In this document: positions 25,290-34,385 of the stretch, piece after piece
How positions within the stretch are numbered: the first letter of the stretch is position 1
Layout of the letters: each line of letters begins with the position of its first letter
Assembly (NCBI RefSeq): GCF_051175565.1
Contig: NZ_CP195105.1
Span: 1,922,001-1,986,000, forward strand
Reading direction: 5' to 3'
From: Daejeonia sp002484105
GTDB taxonomy: Bacteria > Bacteroidota > Bacteroidia > Flavobacteriales > Weeksellaceae
DNA: 64,000 bases
Program-made: the position numbers and the translations under genes
The notes under the pieces: generated by a model
The model's database searches: none
What the model was told of the DNA's origin: nothing
What the model saw: the letters and a program-made list of their open reading frames with translations, nothing else

Positions 25290-26366
25290 ATGATAGGAAA
25301 AAGAATACTAACAGCTGCAGTGCTGGCCAGCGTCGTCAGTTGCACACCAATTTATAAAAAAATGAACGTAGACAAAGAAACTTATGAAGGTCTGAAAGAC
25401 GGACTCTATGCCAATCTTCAAACTTCCAGGGGAAATATGCTGGTGAAATTTGAGGATAAAGAATCGCCGGTTACCGTTGCCAATTTCATCGGGCTGGCCG
25501 AAGGGAAAATTGAGAACAAAGCGAAAGGGAAAGGCGTCCCTTATTATGACGGAACAATATTCCACCGCGTTATCAAAGATTTTATGATACAGGGTGGCGA
25601 TCCGAAAGGAACCGGAATGGGAGATCCCGGATACAAATTCGGCGACGAAAAGAATGATCTGAAACATACCGGAAAAGGCATTCTTTCCATGGCAAATTCA
25701 GGACCGAATACCAATGGATCGCAGTTCTTCATCACCGAAGTAGCGACACCCTGGCTGGATGGAAGGCATACTGTTTTCGGAGAAGTGGTGAAAGGAAAAG
25801 AGGTGATCGATTCCATTGCTGCGGTAGAAACCGGCGCGCAGGACAAACCAAAAACAGATGTAGTGCTGGAGAAGGTTTCCGTATTTGGTAAAGGAGACGA
25901 ATACAAGCATTATGATGCTGCCAGAATTTTTGAGGAAGGTAAAGGTAAAATTGAAGAAAACAACAAAGCCTATATCGCAAAAAAAGAAGCTGCAGCAGCC
26001 AAAAAACTGGAAGAACTGAAAGCCGGAATGCAGACGACACCCTCTGGACTGATGTATACAATTACAAAAAAAGGAACTGGCAGGCAGGCTGAAAAAGGTG
26101 CAACTGTATCTGTGCACTATGCCGGAAAGCTCACCAATGGCGACGAGTTTGACAATTCATTCAAAAGAGGAGAACCTATCGAGTTTCCTGTTGGAATGGG
26201 ACACGTTATCAAAGGTTGGGATGAGGGAATTATGCTGCTGCACGAAGGAGATGAGGCTACATTCCTGATTCCGCCGGATCTTGGATATGGAGCCAGAGGT
26301 GCCGGAGGCGTAATTCCGCCCAATGCGTGGCTGATTTTTGAGGTACAGCTTGTGAAAGTAAAATAA
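25290..26366 (+). CDS. Two-domain peptidyl-prolyl isomerase lipoprotein (cyclophilin + FKBP)
   Basis: A 358-residue exported protein with a lipobox-like SVVSC (Cys18). Residues ~45-210 are a cyclophilin: FHRVIKDFMIQGGDP (catalytic Arg) and MANSGPNTNGSQFFIT, then WLDGRHTVFGEV. A Lys/Ala/Glu-rich helical linker (~215-250) joins it to an FKBP domain (~255-358): VSVHYAGKLTNGDEFDNS, PIEFPVGMGHVIKGWDEG, LGYGARGAGGVIPPNAWLIFEV. Both active sites look complete. It should catalyse proline isomerisation in the periplasm or at the outer-membrane inner face, alongside GldI. Confidence 0.92.
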   Translation: MIGKRILTAAVLASVVSCTPIYKKMNVDKETYEGLKDGLYANLQTSRGNMLVKFEDKESPVTVANFIGLAEGKIENKAKGKGVPYYDGTIFHRVIKDFMIQGGDPKGTGMGDPGYKFGDEKNDLKHTGKGILSMANSGPNTNGSQFFITEVATPWLDGRHTVFGEVVKGKEVIDSIAAVETGAQDKPKTDVVLEKVSVFGKGDEYKHYDAARIFEEGKGKIEENNKAYIAKKEAAAAKKLEELKAGMQTTPSGLMYTITKKGTGRQAEKGATVSVHYAGKLTNGDEFDNSFKRGEPIEFPVGMGHVIKGWDEGIMLLHEGDEATFLIPPDLGYGARGAGGVIPPNAWLIFEVQLVKVK

Positions 26367-26387
26367 GAACAATGGTTCTGAATATAA

Positions 26388-26420
26388 AAAAATCCGGACG
26401 GCACTGCCGCCCGGATTTTT
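26388..26420. terminator. Terminator between the isomerase gene and the Spy-like gene
   Basis: Arms AAAAATCCGG and CCGGATTTTT flank a GC-rich loop that can itself pair. It lies between convergent genes and works in both directions. Confidence 0.75.
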
Positions 26421-26432
26421 ACTGTTTGCATA

Positions 26433-26903
26433 CTATTTTTCGTTCTGCTGATGCATTCTGTGCTGCATTCCTACTTTTTTCTGCATCATTCTTTCGCGTT
26501 GTTTTGTCAGTTGTGCGTACTGTTCCCGCGTTAAGATTTGCTGAAGTTTCTGATCAAAATCTTTACGTTCCTGCTGCATTCTCTGCGCCATTTCCGGTGT
26601 TGGTTTTGGATGGTCTGCCATTCTGAAATCATCATTTTTGGGCATATCATTTTTTGACGGTTTGGGTGGTCTGGGTGCATGTTTTGCAAATTCAGCATCC
26701 CGTTTTTCGATAAGTCTTCTGATTTTCCGTTCCTGAGATTTTGTCAGGTTCAGTCTGTCAAACATTTTCATCTGTTGGTCGGCAGAAGGTTTCATGCGGT
26801 GTTCTGTTGTGGGTTTTCCGGGAACTTCTTTTCCGTTTTGCTGTGCACTGACAGCGAAAGTCATAGACAAAAATATACCTGCGGTTAAAAATACTTTTTT
26901 CAT
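26433..26903 (-). CDS. Spy/CpxP-like exported protein
   Basis: A 156-residue protein with signal peptide (MKKVFLTAGIFLSMTFAVSAQ), a linker, and two LTxxQ-type segments: LNLTKSQERKIRRLIEKRDAEF (~50-72) and QILTREQYAQLTKQRE (~127). The middle is rich in Pro, Asp and Met (for example HPKPTPEMAQRMQQERKDFD). The layout fits the small helical LTxxQ family (CpxP, Spy) that binds unfolded proteins or metals in the periplasm. Specific role unknown. It is related in plan to the protein at 17627-17998. Confidence 0.7.
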   Translation of the reverse strand: MKKVFLTAGIFLSMTFAVSAQQNGKEVPGKPTTEHRMKPSADQQMKMFDRLNLTKSQERKIRRLIEKRDAEFAKHAPRPPKPSKNDMPKNDDFRMADHPKPTPEMAQRMQQERKDFDQKLQQILTREQYAQLTKQRERMMQKKVGMQHRMHQQNEK

Positions 26904-27151
26904 AAAACTTGTTTTAAGGTTTATATAATCTTTTGTGCCTTGTTTAATTCAAGTAGCGTACCTTGCCGCCGTAAGGTATGGGAATAATCGAAGTTTGCTG
27001 CAAATCTGCCGACCGGAAGCATAAATGAAGCGACAAAAAGTATAGGAAGTTTGTCCGTTTTTTTTCTTAAAATATGTATCAAATGAATCCTAAAATGGAA
27101 TTTTGGACCTTTCCCGTTTTCTTTTATTACGGAATTGAATGGATTTTAAAG

Positions 27152-27805
27152 CTATTTTAAATAAGGTTCCATCACTTTTTTCCAGAGCCGGTATCCTTCG
27201 GGTTTCATGTGCAGCATATCATCCAGAAAAAGATCTTTGCGCACTTTTCCGTTACCGTCTTCCATAATTTTGGTGATGTCAATATATGCACTGTTTTTCT
27301 GATGTTTCAGAAAACGTTTGATAAGACGGTTGGTTTGGGTGAACTTTGGCCAGAATTCTTTCCGGCTTGGCGACATTTTGATGGAAATATAGTCCACCGG
27401 AATATTCGGATAAAGCGTTCTGATTTTCTGGTAAAATATTTTGAAACGCCCGAAAGCTTCTTCAGGCAAAAGATTTTTGTCGGATGCAAAATCATTTTCA
27501 CCACAGTAGATGACGATCTGTTTGGGATGATAAGGCTGGAGCAGGTCATCAGCATAAAAATTGAGGTCCTGTAATGACGAGCCACCAAATCCCCGGTTGA
27601 TAATGGTTTTGTCCGGGAAATAATCGGCAACGTCTTTCCACATGGTAAAAGACGAACTTCCTACCAGAAGGATAGCATCGGACGGAGGAGGCATCTGCCG
27701 GTCGAGTTCTCTGAAATGCATGATATCTTCCCAAAATGGTGGCTTTTGCTGTGCAAAACTTCCCAGAGAAAAGATAAATACGAGAAATAGAATCAGTTTT
27801 TTCAT
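27152..27805 (-). CDS. SGNH/GDSL-type exported hydrolase
   Basis: A 217-residue protein with signal peptide (to ~19, LGSFAQ) and the SGNH blocks in order: block I LLVGSSSFTMW (Ser~50), block II NRGFGGSSLQDL (~73), block III YCGENDFAS (Asn~102), and block V DDMLHMKPEGYRLW (Asp-x-x-His, ~197). It is a lipase/esterase-type hydrolase acting outside the cytoplasm, possibly on acetylated sugars or phospholipids. The substrate cannot be read from the sequence. Confidence 0.9.
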   Translation of the reverse strand: MKKLILFLVFIFSLGSFAQQKPPFWEDIMHFRELDRQMPPPSDAILLVGSSSFTMWKDVADYFPDKTIINRGFGGSSLQDLNFYADDLLQPYHPKQIVIYCGENDFASDKNLLPEEAFGRFKIFYQKIRTLYPNIPVDYISIKMSPSRKEFWPKFTQTNRLIKRFLKHQKNSAYIDITKIMEDGNGKVRKDLFLDDMLHMKPEGYRLWKKVMEPYLK

Positions 27806-27928
27806 AAGATATGGTTTTGGGTATCAAAAAGATTTCTGTTAAAGATATTCACTTTTATCCAAGGAGAAAAACGCCGGCAAATGATTTGTTTGCCAAACAC
27901 CTTTTAAGGGATTCCCGTTTCTTTTTAT

Positions 27929-27936
27929 TAACTTTG
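27929..27936 (+). promoter_or_regulatory. -7 promoter element of era
   Basis: TAACTTTG matches TAnnTTTG, 18 bases before ATG 27955. It lies inside the longer frame from 27811 and so argues for the later start. Confidence 0.5.
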
Positions 27937-27954
27937 CCGTTCTATAAAGAAACT

Positions 27955-28830
27955 ATGCACAAAGCAGGATTTGTAAATATTGTAGGAAAGCCGAATGCCG
28001 GAAAATCAACGCTTCTGAACCAGCTGATGGGCGAGAAACTGGCAATTGTGACACAGAAGGCGCAGACTACCAGACACCGTATTTTTGGAATTTATAATGA
28101 AGACGATTATCAGATTGTATTTTCTGATACACCGGGCGTGCTGGATCCTAAATATGGACTTCAGGAGAAAATGATGGATTTTGTGAAAGATTCGCTGCAG
28201 GATGCCGATATTTTTCTCTTTATTGTAGATGTTACGGATACTGCCGAACCCTCAGAATTCCTCATCGAAAAACTCAACAAAATTCCCGTTCCTGTTCTGC
28301 TGCTGCTTAACAAAATTGATCTGAGCGACCAGGCAAAACTGGAAGAGCTCGTGGCCCTCTGGCACGAAAGAATTCCCAAGGCTGAGATCCTTCCTGTTTC
28401 GGCACTCAAGGCTTTCAATACCGATATTATCCTGCCAAAACTCAAGTCGCTGCTCCCCGAAAATCCACCCTATTATGAGAAAGACCAGTTTACGGACAAG
28501 CCCGAACGCTTTTTTGTGAATGAAACCATACGGGAAAAAATTCTGCTCAATTACGAAAAAGAAATTCCGTATTCTGTGGAGGTGGTAACGGAACTTTTTA
28601 AAGAAAAAGAAGGCATTATCTTTATCGATTCCATTATTTATGTTGAACGCGATTCGCAGAAGGGGATCGTGATCGGCCACAAAGGTGAAGCCATCAAGAA
28701 AGTCGGTACCGAGGCCCGTTTGGATCTTGAGAAGTTTTTTGACAAAAAAATTCATCTTAATCTATTTGTAAAGGTGAAACGTGACTGGCGGAAGAATGAA
28801 CGGGATCTGAAAAATTTCGGGTATCGGTAG
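27955..28830 (+). CDS. era: GTPase Era
   Basis: A 291-residue GTPase needed for 16S rRNA maturation and 30S assembly. G1 GKPNAGKST (~10), G2 in QTTRHRI, G3 DTPGV (~59), G4 LLNKIDL (~118) and G5 SALKA (~150). The C-terminal KH domain has the motif IGHKGEAIKKVGTEAR (~238), which binds the 3' end of 16S rRNA. The upstream frame from 27811 adds 48 residues of no conserved sequence and was rejected. Confidence 0.97.
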   Translation: MHKAGFVNIVGKPNAGKSTLLNQLMGEKLAIVTQKAQTTRHRIFGIYNEDDYQIVFSDTPGVLDPKYGLQEKMMDFVKDSLQDADIFLFIVDVTDTAEPSEFLIEKLNKIPVPVLLLLNKIDLSDQAKLEELVALWHERIPKAEILPVSALKAFNTDIILPKLKSLLPENPPYYEKDQFTDKPERFFVNETIREKILLNYEKEIPYSVEVVTELFKEKEGIIFIDSIIYVERDSQKGIVIGHKGEAIKKVGTEARLDLEKFFDKKIHLNLFVKVKRDWRKNERDLKNFGYR

Positions 28831-28870
28831 AATGTCCAAAATAACTGCTTTAATATTGAAAGTATTTTAA

Positions 28871-28878
28871 TAAATTTG
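28871..28878 (+). promoter_or_regulatory. -7 promoter element of the DoxX gene
   Basis: TAAATTTG matches TAnnTTTG, 19 bases before the start codon. Confidence 0.5.
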
Positions 28879-28897
28879 ACTGAAAATAAAAGGCTCT

Positions 28898-29335
28898 ATG
28901 GATTATTTCACTTCAGTAAAATCAAACGCTGTACTGAACAATACTGTTTTGCTGATCACAAGGATTTTTGTGGGTTTTGCAATGCTTTCTCATGGTTTCC
29001 CCAAACTTCAGATGCTGCTGGATGGAGGTGAAATCCAGTTTTACAGTTTTATTGGTCTGGGAGCCAAAATGTCCCTTGCTCTTGCTGTTTTTGCAGAATT
29101 TGTGTGCTCTATATTCTTGATTCTCGGGCTTTTCACTCGTTGGGCAGCCTTTTTTCTGGCATTTACGATGTGTGTTGCCGTATTTGGGGTGCACAGTGCA
29201 GACGGTTTCGACAAAATGGAAACAGGTGCGCTTTATCTCTCGCTTTATCTTATTTTTCTGATTCTTGGACCTGGTAAATTTTCGGTTGACGGCATGATCA
29301 GCTACCGCCGTGATGTTTCACGGTCTGCATGGTAG
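28898..29335 (+). CDS. DoxX family membrane protein
   Basis: A 145-residue inner-membrane protein with four predicted transmembrane helices: LLITRIFVGFAMLSHGFPKL, SLALAVFAEFVCSIFLILGL, WAAFFLAFTMCVAVFGVHS and GALYLSLYLIFLILGPGKFS. The HGFPK and GPGKFSVD segments are typical of the DoxX family. These proteins are of uncertain function, some linked to redox or thiosulfate metabolism. Monocistronic here. Confidence 0.88.
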   Translation: MDYFTSVKSNAVLNNTVLLITRIFVGFAMLSHGFPKLQMLLDGGEIQFYSFIGLGAKMSLALAVFAEFVCSIFLILGLFTRWAAFFLAFTMCVAVFGVHSADGFDKMETGALYLSLYLIFLILGPGKFSVDGMISYRRDVSRSAW

Positions 29336-29365
29336 ATTCAGTATCTGAAATACATTACCTATATC

Positions 29366-29391
29366 AGCAGCTTTTCGGAGTTGCTTTTTTA
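29366..29391 (+). terminator. Probable terminator of the DoxX gene
   Basis: Arms AGCAGC and GTTGCT (one G-T wobble) with an eight-base loop, followed by T's. Confidence 0.5.
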
Positions 29392-29511
29392 TTTGCCAAA
29401 TCAGTCAGTTGTCCCGTTTAAAACAGAATGGAAGATGGCGTGGGTTCAATGTCCGAAGGATTCAGAATATATTCATCTGAACGTTTTTCAGGTCAATATA
29501 TTTTCCGCTAA

Positions 29512-30963
29512 TCACTGATATCGGGAATGTTCCTTTGGCTTGTAGAATTTGCTGATAAGCGGTTTGAAAAGTGCTTTGTATTTTTCTGCATCAAACACCT
29601 GGGAGTCTGTAAGCGCCTTGTAGGTGAGCCACACACCGAATGGGAGGAGGATAATGTTCGGTATCCAGGCTGCGATATAGGGATCGAGACGGCCCTTCCA
29701 CGAGATATTTTCGATGGTAAGATTCATCACATAGAAAATGATGAAGATAATGATGGCAATCACCACCGGAAGTCCCATTCCTCCTTTCCGGATAATGGAA
29801 CCCAGACTGGCACCAATCAGGAAGAAAATGATACAGGTAAAGGAATAGGAAAAAATCCTCTGCTGGTAGATAATCATTTTGTTCTGATATTTCACGATAC
29901 TGAGAACCTGGTCGTTTTTGGCCTGCGCATCGGCTTTCAGAAAATTGATTTTATTATAGGCATTATAAAGAACTTCCAGCCTTTTTTCCTTTTTCAGTTT
30001 TTTGAGATCATACTGAGGAATTATTTTTTCTGTTATTTTTTTGTGATCAATATAGCCAACATAGTTGTTGGTATTGCTGATTAACGACTGGCTCATGTTT
30101 TTGAAGACATCCGTGTTTTCTTTCTTGCGCTTGTTTACCGTCTCGCCAATTTCATTGTAGGACTGAAAACGGTAGTCGTCTGTAATCTGCTCTTTTTCTA
30201 TCGCTTTATTAATAAGGTCACTCACATCGAAATGGGAGACCATCGAATCGAATTTTATGGCCTGATTGGGCTGTTTCTCGCGTTCTCTGTAATTTTTGTT
30301 GTGCAAATTGTCTTCAAAAATATAGCCGTTGAAGAGTACAAGTTTCAGGTAATTTTGGTTTTGTGCCGGCTCGAAACGTCCTTTTTCTGCAACAATAGAC
30401 TGCTGATCATCAAATACATTGGTGGTTTTGTGCACGAATACACCTTCGATAAACTGGCCATTGTCACCATAAATTTTGTCAAACTTTACAGAATATCCTG
30501 GAATCTGGTTGATGAACTGTCCGGGGGTAAAATTCAGTGCCGGTTTTGTTGCCGCAATATTGTACAGCATATTTCTGGCTTTGCGCTGGAAAGTCGGTGT
30601 GATATCGTTCTGAAAATAAAAAAGTATTACAGAAAGCACACATACGATCCCAAAAAGAGGCGCCATCACCCTGGTTAGCGATATTCCCGCTGCCTTCATC
30701 GCTGCAAGTTCATAACGTTCCCCAAAATCTCCGAATGTCATAATGGATGACAAGAGGATGGTGAGCGGAAGTACCATCGCAACGATGCTTACACCAAGAT
30801 AAAACAGAAGTTTGATAATCTCGAAATAGCTGAGACCTTTGCCCATGAACTGCGCCATTTGTATCCATATGATATTCACAATAAAGATAAAAAACAGCAC
30901 GCTGAATATCAGGAGAAATGGCCCGAAGAAGGTTTTGATGATATACCGGTCAAGGATTTTCAT
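29512..30963 (-). CDS. LptF/LptG family permease
   Basis: A 483-residue inner-membrane protein of the YjgP/YjgQ family, with a transmembrane cluster at the N-terminus (to ~120), a periplasmic jellyroll-type middle (~125-370), and three C-terminal helices (from ~375: SFTCIIFFLIGASLGSIIRKGG). LptF and LptG with LptB drive lipopolysaccharide from the inner membrane towards LptC/A. The first helix pattern (ILDRYIIKTFFGPFLLIFSVLF) is standard. Which of the two it corresponds to cannot be decided. It follows the LolA-like and ftsK genes on the same strand, with 63 bases between. Confidence 0.93.
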   Translation of the reverse strand: MKILDRYIIKTFFGPFLLIFSVLFFIFIVNIIWIQMAQFMGKGLSYFEIIKLLFYLGVSIVAMVLPLTILLSSIMTFGDFGERYELAAMKAAGISLTRVMAPLFGIVCVLSVILFYFQNDITPTFQRKARNMLYNIAATKPALNFTPGQFINQIPGYSVKFDKIYGDNGQFIEGVFVHKTTNVFDDQQSIVAEKGRFEPAQNQNYLKLVLFNGYIFEDNLHNKNYREREKQPNQAIKFDSMVSHFDVSDLINKAIEKEQITDDYRFQSYNEIGETVNKRKKENTDVFKNMSQSLISNTNNYVGYIDHKKITEKIIPQYDLKKLKKEKRLEVLYNAYNKINFLKADAQAKNDQVLSIVKYQNKMIIYQQRIFSYSFTCIIFFLIGASLGSIIRKGGMGLPVVIAIIIFIIFYVMNLTIENISWKGRLDPYIAAWIPNIILLPFGVWLTYKALTDSQVFDAEKYKALFKPLISKFYKPKEHSRYQ

Positions 30964-31026
30964 GAGGGCAAAAATAATTAAAAAAAGCCACAGTTGGTCT
31001 GTGACTCTCGATTTCTTTCGTGTGGG

Positions 31027-31692
31027 TCAGAGTTCCGTAATCAGATAATTTTTATACTTGCTTCTGCTGAAGCTGAAGATATCTTTCGCCAGATTCTGGT
31101 TGGCACGGTAATCGGTAATCTGTATGATCGCCAGTGCGTTGTCGGTCTGTTTTTGTTCGATTTTCACGAGTTGGCTCTTTGCAGAATCTATATAGATATC
31201 CACCTCTCTGATACCGTTGTTTTTTATAGGTACCAGTCGGATCATGTCGGTTGTTTTTCCGGCTACAGATTTTTTTCCGATATAGGTGGTATTGTATTCT
31301 TTCTTATAGGAATCGAGATAGTTGGTGGGGGAGAACATCATCTCACTGCCGTTGGCTTTGGCAATGGTTACTTCCTGATCTTCGTCGCTGATACTGTATA
31401 TTTTGCTGCCGTCAAAAATCTGCTCGGTACCCATAATTTTCAGTTTATAGCGTGAGGGTGCCGTGTAGAAGATTCCGGTTTCTTTTTTGGTGATTTTACC
31501 GTTGTTACCGGTGCTGTACATAAATTTAAAATAAGTATTTCTGTTGGCTTTGTATTTTGCCGAAACACGGTTCAGGATCTGTTGTGATTTAGAATCCGCT
31601 TTCTGGGCAGATACAAAAGTGAACCCTCCGGCAAGTGCCACACTCAAAAATATTTTTGAAAAAAGACTTCTCATTTCTTTTCGTTTAATCAT
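31027..31692 (-). CDS. LolA-like outer-membrane lipoprotein carrier
   Basis: A 221-residue exported protein: signal peptide (MRSLFSKIFLSVALAGGFTFVSAQ after an alternative ATG at 31674), then a LolA-type fold with the usual strand sequence NTYFKFMYSTGNNGKITKKE, GIFYTAPSRYKLKIMG, QIFDGSKIYSISDEDQEV. LolA ferries lipoproteins across the periplasm. Members like this in Bacteroidota are often annotated only as LolA-like. Position between ftsK and the LPS-permease gene supports an envelope role. Confidence 0.86.
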   Translation of the reverse strand: MIKRKEMRSLFSKIFLSVALAGGFTFVSAQKADSKSQQILNRVSAKYKANRNTYFKFMYSTGNNGKITKKETGIFYTAPSRYKLKIMGTEQIFDGSKIYSISDEDQEVTIAKANGSEMMFSPTNYLDSYKKEYNTTYIGKKSVAGKTTDMIRLVPIKNNGIREVDIYIDSAKSQLVKIEQKQTDNALAIIQITDYRANQNLAKDIFSFSRSKYKNYLITEL

Positions 31693-31725
31693 ATAGGTTT
31701 CGTTTTATAAAAAGGCTTGCTTTTT

Positions 31726-34188
31726 TCAACCTTTTTTCAGTTCATCCAAATAATGTTCCAAAGAGTTTAGGTCGCTGATGAGTACTTCTCTTGCCTTGGC
31801 ACCATTAAAGCCACCTACAATTCCTGAAGCTTCCAGCTGATCCATAATTCTTCCGGCACGGTTGTAGCCCAGTTTCAGCTGTCTCTGCAGCATAGAGGTA
31901 GATCCCTGTTGTGTAGAGACTACAATTCTTGCGGCTTCTTCAAAAAGTGCATCTTTCTCGTTCGGATCAAATCCGCCCACTGTTGATGTACCTTCTTCCG
32001 AAGAATATTCCGGCAGGATAAAGGCATCGGGATAGCCTTTTTGTTCTCCGATGAAATCAGCAATTTTTTCTACTTCTGGGGTATCGACAAAGGCGCACTG
32101 GAGACGCAGAATTTCGTTTCCGTTAAAATAAAGCATGTCCCCTTTACCGATCAGCTGGTCGGCACCTGGAGAATCGAGAATGGTACGGGAATCTACACTC
32201 GAGATGACGCGGAATGCTGCTCTTGCCGGGAAATTGGCTTTAATCATACCGGTGATAACGTTTACTGAAGGGCGCTGTGTAGCAATAATCAGGTGAATGC
32301 CTACCGCACGGGCAAGCTGTGCCAGACGGGCAATGGGATGTTCTACTTCCTTTCCGGCAGTCATAATCAGATCGGCAAATTCGTCTACAACAAGCACAAT
32401 ATACGGAAGATACCGGTGTCCGTTTTCAGGATTGAGTTTTCGCTCGGTAAATTTTTTATTGTATTCTTTGATGGTCCGGCAGAAGGCACTTTTCAGAAGG
32501 TCATAGCGCGTATCCATTTCTACACAGAGAGAATTCAGTGTGTTGATAACCTTGGTAGTATCGGTGATAATGGCATCCTCAGCATCGGGGAGTTTCGCAA
32601 GATAATGTCTTTCGATTTTGGAATACAGGGTGAGTTCTACTTTCTTCGGATCGACCATGACGAATTTCAGTTCACTCGGATGTTTTTTGTATAGAAGCGA
32701 AGTCAGTATCGCGTTGATTCCGACAGATTTTCCCTGTCCTGTAGCACCGGCCATCAGAAGGTGTGGCATTTTTGCCAGATCGGCCATGAAGATTTCGTTG
32801 GAAATTGTTTTCCCGAAAACCACCGGAAGATCCATATCGGTATTCTGAAATTTTTGGGAAGCGATCACACTCCGCATGGAGACCATAGACGGGTTTTTCC
32901 GCGGGACTTCTATACCAATCGTTCCTTTTCCGGGCATTGGGGCAATGATACGGATGCCCAGAGCTGAAAGATTGAGCGCTATGTCATCCTGCAGTTTCTT
33001 GATGGCAGAAACGCGGATTCCGGCTTCCGGAACAATTTCGTAGAGGGTTACCGTGGGGCCGATAGTAGCTTTGATTTCGGAAATGCCGACATTGAAGTTC
33101 TTCAGCAGGCCGACAATTTTATTTTTGTTTTCTTCGAGCTCTTCTTTGTTGACAGAAATTTCCTGATTGCCATAATCTTTCAGCAGGTCTATGGTCGGAA
33201 ACCGGAAGTTTCCCAGATCAAGTCTGTGGTCATAAAGACCATGCTTTTGAACCAGCTCCTGCGACTTTTTGTCTGCATCATCAATATAGTCTCTGTTTTC
33301 GGCCACTTCAACTTTAAAGTCGAAATTCTCTGTGCTTTTTTCCTCAGATGCAGCAGTTCTGGTGTCAGATTTCAGGTCAAATGTTACTGATGTCGTATTA
33401 TCAAGAGAAGTTTTGTTGGGTGTCCGGATCGGATCGAGATCATGAGTAACGGCCACTTTAGGGAAATCTTTGGGAGCGTCCACTTCCATGGCAACATTTT
33501 TGGGAGTTGGGGGAAGGGAAACTTTAGTGGTGTTTTGTGGCGCTGATATATCATCAGATTCATCATCCGCTTCAGGATTTTCTGATGAAGGCATCATGGA
33601 CTTAACTTTACCAAGAGTATTTTCGTTCAGTTCATGAAGTTTTGATTTTACAGCACTGGGACGCAGATTGAATTCCAGAACAAAATACAGAAATATGCTG
33701 ACGATGATGACGAGCCAAAGCCCGAAAGTACCGATTACAGAATTCAGAAAATCCATAATCTGGAAGCCGTATACACCGCTCATTACGCCCTGTCCCTGCG
33801 TTACCGCTCCCATAAAAATGGGCAGCCAGCAGATGAAAAACAGCGAATGGCCGAGGGTTTTCCAGGGTTTGAACCAGTTTTTTTTCAGGATGAGGCTTCC
33901 GAAGACAAAAAACAGAAAAGCGACAACAAATGCTGCAATACCCAGACTCTCGAAAATAAAGAGATTCCCCAGCCAGTCGCCGATTTTTCCAAAAATATTG
34001 GAAGATTTGATGGATTTGTCCAGCATTGTGCCGGCCTGGCTCTGATCCGATTTCCATTTCATAAGATATGACACAAAGGAAAGTGCCATCACAACGGAAA
34101 TAATAATAAAGAGAATCCCGAAAAAAATACGCGGTTTGGAGAGTATTCTGGGATTTTTGCTGTTGGGGTTTTTCGTGTTTTTATCCAT
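31726..34188 (-). CDS. ftsK: DNA translocase FtsK/SpoIIIE
   Basis: An 820-residue septal DNA pump that clears chromosomes at division. N-terminal transmembrane helices (~18-175), an acidic/Thr-Ser-rich linker (~190-330), the alpha/beta motor domain with Walker A GATGQGKSVGIN (~475) and Walker B in IVLVVDEFADL (~595), and a C-terminal gamma winged helix (~755-815: STSMLQRQLKLGYNRAGRIMDQLE) that reads KOPS-type polar sequences. All parts present. It heads the ftsK - LolA-like - LptF/G set. Confidence 0.97.
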   Translation of the reverse strand: MDKNTKNPNSKNPRILSKPRIFFGILFIIISVVMALSFVSYLMKWKSDQSQAGTMLDKSIKSSNIFGKIGDWLGNLFIFESLGIAAFVVAFLFFVFGSLILKKNWFKPWKTLGHSLFFICWLPIFMGAVTQGQGVMSGVYGFQIMDFLNSVIGTFGLWLVIIVSIFLYFVLEFNLRPSAVKSKLHELNENTLGKVKSMMPSSENPEADDESDDISAPQNTTKVSLPPTPKNVAMEVDAPKDFPKVAVTHDLDPIRTPNKTSLDNTTSVTFDLKSDTRTAASEEKSTENFDFKVEVAENRDYIDDADKKSQELVQKHGLYDHRLDLGNFRFPTIDLLKDYGNQEISVNKEELEENKNKIVGLLKNFNVGISEIKATIGPTVTLYEIVPEAGIRVSAIKKLQDDIALNLSALGIRIIAPMPGKGTIGIEVPRKNPSMVSMRSVIASQKFQNTDMDLPVVFGKTISNEIFMADLAKMPHLLMAGATGQGKSVGINAILTSLLYKKHPSELKFVMVDPKKVELTLYSKIERHYLAKLPDAEDAIITDTTKVINTLNSLCVEMDTRYDLLKSAFCRTIKEYNKKFTERKLNPENGHRYLPYIVLVVDEFADLIMTAGKEVEHPIARLAQLARAVGIHLIIATQRPSVNVITGMIKANFPARAAFRVISSVDSRTILDSPGADQLIGKGDMLYFNGNEILRLQCAFVDTPEVEKIADFIGEQKGYPDAFILPEYSSEEGTSTVGGFDPNEKDALFEEAARIVVSTQQGSTSMLQRQLKLGYNRAGRIMDQLEASGIVGGFNGAKAREVLISDLNSLEHYLDELKKG

Positions 34189-34202
34189 AATCTGTCAGGC
34201 AG

Positions 34203-34210
34203 CAAATTTA
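34203..34210 (-). promoter_or_regulatory. -7 promoter element of ftsK
   Basis: TAAATTTG on the minus strand, an exact TAnnTTTG match 14 bases before the ftsK ATG. Confidence 0.5.
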
Positions 34211-34334
34211 ATAAATTTTGGACAAGTGCCCGATTTTTAACAGTGCTTTGGGGAGGCTTTCTTAACGAATTGTTAATCTTTTTTATTATTGCCTTTTTTG
34301 GAGCATAATCCCGGTGGGAATTAAAATACTTCCT

Positions 34335-34342
34335 TATTTTTG
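34335..34342 (+). promoter_or_regulatory. -7 promoter element of the cytochrome c biogenesis gene
   Basis: TATTTTTG matches TAnnTTTG, 43 bases before ATG 34386. It is inside the longer frame from 34314, which favours the later start. Confidence 0.45.
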
Positions 34343-34385
34343 CAAATTACATATTATTGGGATTGAATTCTACAACTTTATCTTC

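Noticed and set aside
27811..27954. Longer N-terminus for Era
   Set aside because: The extra 48 residues have no family similarity and contain the -7 box.
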